This document shows, piece after piece, positions 15,100-19,083 of a stretch of DNA of 19,083 nucleotides (its first letter is position 1; every line of letters begins with the position of its first letter). The notes beneath the pieces were generated by a model. It saw only the letters and a program-made list of their open reading frames with translations. It ran no database searches and was not told the DNA's origin. This DNA comes from Russula earlei (taxonomy: Eukaryota; Basidiomycota; Agaricomycetes; Russulales; Russulaceae): NCBI GenBank assembly GCA_025769875.1, contig JAGFNK010000887.1:1-19083 (forward strand), written 5' to 3'. Both the position numbers and the translations under genes were made by a program.

Positions 15100-15939
15100 G
15101 AACAAATATGTTGAGCTCTGGATCAACATGTCCAGTGCCCTTTTTTCAAGGTGGATGGAGGATGTCACTGAGATCCTGGAGTGCTGCTCAAGCCTGTGTC
15201 TGTGTTGGGGCTTCGCGTTCCTTTCCTGCTTGTGTTTCCTCAACATTTGGACCTGTAAAGTTATGTCTGAGCCCTCTTGTTTCTCTGCTTGAGTCTGGTC
15301 CTCCAGTGGTATCCTTAAATCCTTTGGGTTGGTTTTCTGTAGGTCTGGAGTCTGTGCATGGGTGATTCTCTGTCCTGAGGAATGGGAAGTCCTGTGGCAT
15401 GTCGCCTTCATCGTCGCTGCCATATTCACCACTGCTATCCTCAGAATCATTGACTGAATCCACATCCTCAGCAAGTTCTGGCATCTTGGGGTCATCCATC
15501 AAGTCCTCAAGGTCAGGTTCAGTGCAAACATTGCAATAGAACTCATGGAATTGCCAATCTGTCAGAGCAGTGTGGGGCTGGAGTGCTCCTTTCAGGACTT
15601 GCACTCAAAATTTGCTTTGCATGTCATCAAAAGATGATTTGCCTCTCTTTCATGGTGACTTTTGCATATTGAAATGTTCTGACAGACCCAAGGTAGGTTT
15701 ATGCAAGGATAATGTTTGGGTTTCTCACTCACTTCCTTGTTTTCTTTGGTGGATCTTCCCATCATGTTGTTGAGTTTCTGCTTCTTGTTGGGATGTGTGC
15801 TACCATTCCTGGCAAAGTTTTCTAGCCTGCTGGTTGTAGATATCTTTTTTTGTCTCATTTCTGTGTTACAAGAAGTGTACAGTAGCAACACAGAATATGC
15901 GTGATGCATTTGACATGCTTGAGGTGTGTTGCTCCCCAA

Positions 15940-16236
15940 CCTGATCTAGATTGCTTTGTTTCATTCTCTGCCTCGCCCTGATTGATGGGGTTTTCTCGTA
16001 TTTTTGCTATTTCATTGAAAAATCATAACTTTTTCTCAAAACAAGTATAGGTTTATGTGTCTATAGTATGTACCAACAAAAGTGTTGGAAACCACTTTCC
16101 AACAAAAACATCCATTCTGCATGAAACGAGCCTTTTGCTGTAAATTTTCAAAAAGTTTCCTCTTTCAGAAGCTGTCATGCTAAGCACATGACATTGGTCG
16201 ATTATGAGCGTCATCTACCTTATGTGGTCAGAGTAA
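15940..16236. other. AT-rich noncoding stretch with a perfect hairpin
   Basis: No convincing ORF. Bases 16083-16091 (TGTTGGAAA) and 16096-16104 (TTTCCAACA) form a perfect 9-bp inverted repeat around CCAC. The same TGTTGGAAA occurs at 16516 and as the first bases of LTR E (16909). The stretch may be the upstream region of the minus-strand acidic ORF. Confidence 0.4.
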
Positions 16237-16544
16237 CATTTCAATCCCGGGACGCACCATGTTGCAGAAAACATGCTCCTCCGCACTGTGTCCCTGGTGG
16301 CCCAGGAACCACCAACAGTAGCCCAATATGAGCCAGAACAGAAAATGATTCATCTTATGTATGGGAAACCAATCCAATCACTCGTGCTCACCGGGGACAA
16401 GATAGCAGAAAATGAGAGGCTAGGCATCAAAGGGGTGTGAGCTATTTTGACTATCAGTCCCAATTAGGATCTGGCAGGCAGTCCAGAACAAGTATCTCCA
16501 CACATTGGAAACCTCTGTTGGAAAGATTTCCAAAAAAAGATTAA
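16237..16544 (+). pseudogene. Unidentified coding fragment with one frameshift
   Basis: Frame 16237-16440 (containing HHVAENMLLRTVSLVAQEPP and EQKMIHLMYGKPIQSLVL) ends in TGA at 16438; a shifted frame continues from 16437 to 16544 (SYFDYQSQLGSGRQSRTSIS, THWKPLLERFPKKD). The amino-acid composition looks protein-like in both parts, which is the only evidence for coding. No family recognised; it may be a relic of another transposon or of a host gene. Confidence 0.25.
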
Positions 16545-16908
16545 CATTAATGTGAGTTGAATCCCATTCCGTAAGGGGGCTGCGATCAAGCCCTGCGATG
16601 AGTGGAAAGAAGAAAAGCTATCTACAAGTTGTGAATATGATAGGGCTCTAATTTCCTCCATGGTCAAGTATAGGATGACAGCACGTGGAGAATATGTCGA
16701 GTAGAGACAACCGAGGACCTCGAGTGCCCAACACAGCGACTGAAAGACAGTCGCAACTTAGCGTTCAGTGCTGGAGGGAGAGAAGGTCTGTAGCATGGGG
16801 ATGAATATGCTGATAAGATTAATTAAAGGTGGATTATATGGATCTCACAAGTGACAGCTCGCCATTGCACAAGTGTCAAGTCTAGATCACATCAAGAGTG
16901 AAAGTTGG
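16545..16908. other. Noncoding stretch before LTR E
   Basis: No supported gene. One 7-bp hairpin, GCGACTG-AAAGA-CAGTCGC (16736-16754). A minus-strand open frame across 16464-16667 has no recognisable features and I do not call it. Confidence 0.35.
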
Positions 16909-16997
16909 TGTTGGAAACGCAGCCACCGCGTGGCAGAGAAACGGACTGAATGGACCAGGATAGTTAGAACGCCGTGTTGATACCACCGTTCCTTTTT

Positions 16998-17025
16998 CCT
17001 CAGTCTTTCATATACAAGACTGAGG
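16998..17025 (+). other. Stem-loop, first copy, LTR E
   Basis: CCTCAGTCTT (16998-17007), loop TCATATAC, AAGACTGAGG (17016-17025): perfect 10-bp stem. A second copy of the 8-bp core, with identical loop, is at 17108-17131. Confidence 0.7.
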
Positions 17026-17107
17026 TCAGTAGCACATTCCTTTACCATTTACATATACTCATTATGTACATTGCCTTTGTCCAACAGGTTAGCTTACTAA
17101 CCTAATA

Positions 17108-17131
17108 TCAGTCTTTCATATACAAGACTGA
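17108..17131 (+). other. Stem-loop, second copy, LTR E
   Basis: TCAGTCTT (17108-17115), loop TCATATAC, AAGACTGA (17124-17131), 14 bases before the LTR end. Confidence 0.7.
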
Positions 17132-17145
17132 GCCTTTGTCCAACA

Positions 17146-17160
17146 GATTATGAGACCTGC
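17146..17160 (+). other. Primer-binding site of element E (half-tRNA iMet type)
   Basis: GATTATGAGACCTGC directly follows the LTR. It matches 13 of 15 positions of the complement of the 5' half of initiator tRNA-Met ending in the anticodon loop (complement GGTTATGAGCCCTGC for the yeast tRNA). Drosophila copia and yeast Ty5 prime from such a half-tRNA. Confidence 0.6.
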
Positions 17161-17217
17161 CTGTCTCTGAAAGCTAAATCACTTCCATAAACAGTCAACA
17201 TTTCGTAACTACGTAAC

Positions 17218-17621
17218 ATGAGTTCCTCAGCATCATCCCCAGCGCCTTCATCCTCGAAAGGAAAGAGCTCTCCCACAGGTGGAGCCACAGGAAAAATGGG
17301 CAGAACCAAACTCCAACTGTCATGATATGCCGATCCTCCAAGGCAGTGCAGATGAATATGCTGACTGGAAGGGAGTAATGGAGGCAATATTCGAAGCAAC
17401 AGATCTGTTAAACATCATAAATGGAACTGAAAAGAAACTGGATGCAAACATTGACCCTGATGCCACTGCTGACTGGACGGCAAGGGATCACAAAGCGCGC
17501 GCCCAAATCTTTATGTCTGTATGAGGGCACGCTCTCAAAACAATACTTGGTGTAAAAGGTTCCACACAGTGCTGGAAAAAGCTTTCAATGTTGAGATCTG
17601 CACTGCCCAGAGTCTCAGGTG
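17218..17621 (+). pseudogene. Copia gag of element E, broken and interrupted
   Basis: ATG 17218 begins MSSSASSPAPSSSKGKSSP, a Ser-rich N-terminus. A one-base shift between 17279 and 17325 leads to the copia Gag core PILQGSADEYADWKGVMEAI, DLLNIINGTEKKL, W-T-ARDHKARAQIFMSV. A TGA at 17522 interrupts; the frame then continues (HALKTILGVKGSTQCWKKL). At 17622 the LTR of element F begins, so the rest of E lies beyond the window if it exists. The W-x(n)-KARA pattern and the position right after LTR and primer site support copia-type Gag. Confidence 0.75.
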
Positions 17622-17858
17622 TGTTGTGATATGATCATAACTCGGATGCATTGATGTGTCAGATCACCTGGACCGGGCATCACCGGCTCAGCTCATACGC
17701 TGCAGCACACGTTAGTTACACTGATAGAGTGATTTAGGACAATCGGTAGCTACTTACAGCTGATCCTCGGACTTACTTAGTGATCCATGATGGTAGTTAA
17801 CTGCTACTGCATCTAGTGGTGGTCTCAGGTACTTAAGAACACCACAAAGTACATAGAT

Positions 17859-17890
17859 CACTTCAGTTTTGTGTCAACCAAACTGAAGTG
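17859..17890 (+). other. Stem-loop, first copy, LTR F
   Basis: CACTTCAGTTT (17859-17869), loop TGTGTCAACC, AAACTGAAGTG (17880-17890): perfect 11-bp stem. Confidence 0.7.
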
Positions 17891-17968
17891 AGTATTTACA
17901 CTATGATATCTTATCTCACAGTACTGACAACGTGTTGTAGCTATTGTCTGATAGGTACATTATTTATA

Positions 17969-17992
17969 TCAGTTTTGTGTCAACCAAACTGA
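17969..17992 (+). other. Stem-loop, second copy, LTR F
   Basis: TCAGTTT (17969-17975), the same loop TGTGTCAACC, AAACTGA (17986-17992). TATTTATA (17961-17968) lies directly upstream and is the best TATA candidate in this LTR. Confidence 0.7.
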
Positions 17993-18068
17993 ACTATGTC
18001 TGATAGATCTGCCTGTGATCTTATCATCTGCTGCTATCTAATCACACATACTGTGTCTATTTTCAACA

Positions 18069-18083
18069 GGTTATGGGCCCTGC
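18069..18083 (+). other. Primer-binding site of element F (half-tRNA iMet type)
   Basis: GGTTATGGGCCCTGC directly follows the LTR. GGTTATGGGCCC is the exact complement of GGGCCCATAACC, the anticodon-arm segment of animal initiator tRNA-Met, and differs at one base from the yeast version. Confidence 0.7.
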
Positions 18084-18211
18084 CCGTATCTGACATCTTA
18101 CTCCCTTGGCCCCTGGAACCAAAGGATTGACGCCGCATGCAGTTACATCACGCATCAAAGATACTGATTTGATCTCTGATTGATCTGGCTACAATTGCTC
18201 TTTACAATCAT

Positions 18212-18588
18212 ATGGCACCCACATTCACTATCCCCTCGGGAGCACCCCTGGAGATCTTAGATTCATCAAATTGGACTACTTGGTCATTTCGCTTCGAGGC
18301 CATTACCCGAATGAATGGTTTCCGGTGTCATCTTATCAATAAAAAACCCTCTGGAGATAGCAATTGGGATGTTGAAGAAGACATACTGTTAGGCGTCTTC
18401 CAGCTCCATCTCCAGAAAGATATATACGCAGAGATAAGCGATAACACCAAGTTTGACACCTGTAAACTCAAGTGGGAACAACTTAAGATTACTTGCATCG
18501 CGTTGGATCCATGTCCCTACATAACTCTTGGACCGCCCTCACACGTTTTGATCTAGATGACACCAGCCCGATGTTCCCACAACTACAG
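18212..18588 (+). pseudogene. Copia gag of element F, interrupted by LTR C copy 3
   Basis: ATG 18212 begins MAPTFTIPSG, followed by copia-type Gag core sequence: LEILDSSNWTTWSFRFEAI, W-DVEEDILLGVFQLHL, KLKWEQLKI. One frame runs to TGA-equivalent stop at 18554-18556, but the sequence after about 18510 makes better sense one frame over (MSLHNSWTALTRFDLDDTSP), so a frameshift lies near 18505. The shifted frame is open right up to 18588, the base before LTR C copy 3. Lacking a zinc knuckle and all of pol within the window. Confidence 0.75.
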
Positions 18589-19083
18589 TGTCAAGACATG
18601 TACTGCTGATCACTAAGGACTCAGGAGCAGGTGGGCAAGGGACGGAACAGATGATACGCGGCGAAGGTGGCATTGAACAAGAGGACGAGCCAAATGACGA
18701 GGAGGTACCAGATGGGGACTGGTAGGTATTGCAAGAGACAAAGGCGAAGGCTGGAGGCCAGTGTAGTGAGGGACTTTAAACAAGGCAGTCGTTGAAGAGT
18801 ACCTTGGGAGCGAGGGGAATCTTTAGACTGAGCGGTCGCAGGGGAGTACCCAGGAAGATGAGTGTCACAAATGGACAGTCTGACGACTGCCATACTTCAT
18901 TGGGGCTTATATATAGTGTACAGGGTCGATTACAAAGAACTGGGACTTATTTTAGACTCTTTGGTACCATCCAATAGGACTACAGAGGCATAAACTTGCT
19001 TGTGTCAAGTTCAGGCTTACTGAGCGCATTACTGATCATTGTGGAGCGATGACATCATTATCATCACTGTGGAGCGCTTAGTG
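18589..19083 (-). repeat. LTR C copy 3, cut by window edge
   Basis: Minus strand; its 3' end TTGACA is at 18594-18589 and it runs out of the window with U3 incomplete. Closely similar to copy 1 (for example around the TATA box and the R stem-loop). The left flanking 5-mer is TACAG (18584-18588); the other flank is not visible, so it may be a solo LTR or the end of a full element. Confidence 0.9.
18621..18893 (-). CDS. 90-codon ORF inside LTR C copy 3, hydrophobic C-terminus
   Basis: The longest version of the LTR-encoded ORF. It starts at an ATG within the R stem-loop (MAVVRLSICDTHLPGYSP), continues with a polar part, and ends with LPVPIWYLLVIWLVLLFN, a Phe/Ala/Tyr stretch and FRPLPTCS. One membrane-spanning helix is likely. 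The ATG is only about 20 bases after the TATA box, so it may lie upstream of the RNA start and the true start may differ. Neighbour context: the LTR sits inside the gag of element F. Function unknown; could be fortuitous. Confidence 0.42.
   Translation of the reverse strand: MAVVRLSICDTHLPGYSPATAQSKDSPRSQGTLQRLPCLKSLTTLASSLRLCLLQYLPVPIWYLLVIWLVLLFNATFAAYHLFRPLPTCS

Larger units (their letters stand above)
14213..15939 (-). pseudogene. Unknown acidic ORF, split by a solo LTR
   Basis: Minus-strand coding remnant. Upstream piece 15939-15592: basic and Cys/His-containing (HYPCINLPWVCQ, ICKSHHERE). Second piece 15604-15188, in another frame: TDWQFHEFYCNVC followed by a strongly acidic stretch (DLEDLMDDPKMPELAEDVDS, NDSEDSSGEYGSDDEGD). 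Past a TGA at 15188 the same frame goes on with LQDLSDILHPP, a second TGA (15146-15148) and HVDPELNIFVHM, where the LTR interrupts. With the LTR and one target copy set aside, the frame continues as QLEGMQVILCFYMKK in 14269-14213, up to the LTR of element D. Fungal DNA-transposon proteins often have such acidic N-termini, but I cannot assign a family. Confidence 0.45.
16909..17145 (+). repeat. 5' LTR of copia element E
   Basis: Starts TGTTGG (16909) and ends CCAACA (17140-17145), a perfect 6-bp inverted end, directly followed by a primer-binding site. CCAACA also occurs at 17081-17086; the last 59 bases (17087-17145) repeat the stem-loop and the end motif CCTTTGTCCAACAG, so a shorter LTR (16909-17086) with a duplicated tail is possible. 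It contains two copies of a TCAGTCTT stem-loop. The 3' LTR is not in the window. Confidence 0.68.
17622..18068 (+). repeat. 5' LTR of copia element F, inserted in E gag
   Basis: 447 bp, starting TGTTG (17622) within E gag and ending CAACA (18064-18068), directly followed by a primer-binding site and then a gag ORF. It carries two copies of a TCAGTTT stem-loop. The base before it (AGGTG, 17617-17621) would be the left target copy; the right one is outside the window. Confidence 0.75.

Noticed and set aside
16464..16667. Minus-strand open frame of 67 codons
   Set aside because: No recognisable motif, overlaps a plus-strand fragment that looks slightly better; not enough to call.
1..19083. CRISPR array, tRNA or rRNA genes, bacterial operons
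   Set aside because: No regularly spaced repeats, no cloverleaf or rRNA segments seen; the anticodon-arm match at 18069 is a primer-binding site and not a tRNA gene.

Overview
The window looks like a gene-poor, transposon-packed stretch of a filamentous fungal genome, most likely a mushroom-forming basidiomycete (Agaricomycete). The basis is family-level: a Ty3/gypsy chromovirus with a chromodomain, several Ty1/copia fragments, and solo or nested LTRs, with no recognisable intact host gene, rRNA, tRNA or CRISPR. I cannot name the species. All element letters (A to G) are mine.

Layout. 1-6072: element A, a degenerate Ty3/gypsy chromovirus (LTR, gag, protease, RT, RNase H, integrase, chromodomain, LTR) broken by stops and frameshifts; its 5' LTR runs off the left edge. 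6072-7596: element B, a gag with two CCHC zinc knuckles followed at once by a polypurine tract and the start of an LTR, with no pol. 7597-about 10145: element C copy 1, an 830-bp LTR followed by a likely self-priming primer-binding site and two unrecognised ORFs (8473-9336 and 9489-about 10145). About 10146-11700: fragment G on the minus strand, an unrecognised ORF followed by a Ty3-like gag. About 11700-14212: copia element D, with an uninterrupted RT/RNase H ORF, polypurine tract and a 462-bp LTR that carries 61-bp terminal inverted repeats; its 5' half is missing. 14213-15939: a degenerate minus-strand ORF of unknown function, split by a solo LTR of family C (14275-15094) with a perfect 5-bp target duplication. 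15940-16908: mostly noncoding with one broken ORF fragment. 16909-17621: 5' part of copia element E (LTR, half-tRNA-type primer site, gag). 17622-18588: 5' part of copia element F inserted in the gag of E. 18589-19083: a third family C LTR (minus strand) inserted in the gag of F and running off the right edge.

How it works together. These are retroelements nested in one another, so the layout records insertion history rather than an operon. Three points stand out. (1) LTR families A, B and C carry a stem-loop about 20 nt downstream of the TATA box, with base-pair covariation between A and B; D has a weaker one, and E and F each carry a stem-loop twice. (2) The sequence right after LTR C1 is complementary to the LTR's own predicted RNA 5' end (self-priming as in Tf1/sushi elements), while E and F have sites complementary to the anticodon arm of initiator tRNA-Met (half-tRNA priming as in Drosophila copia and yeast Ty5). 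(3) All three family C LTRs keep a short ORF for a hydrophobic peptide ending at the same stop codon. Mutational decay is dominated by C-to-T and G-to-A changes, consistent with methylated-cytosine deamination or a RIP-like process.
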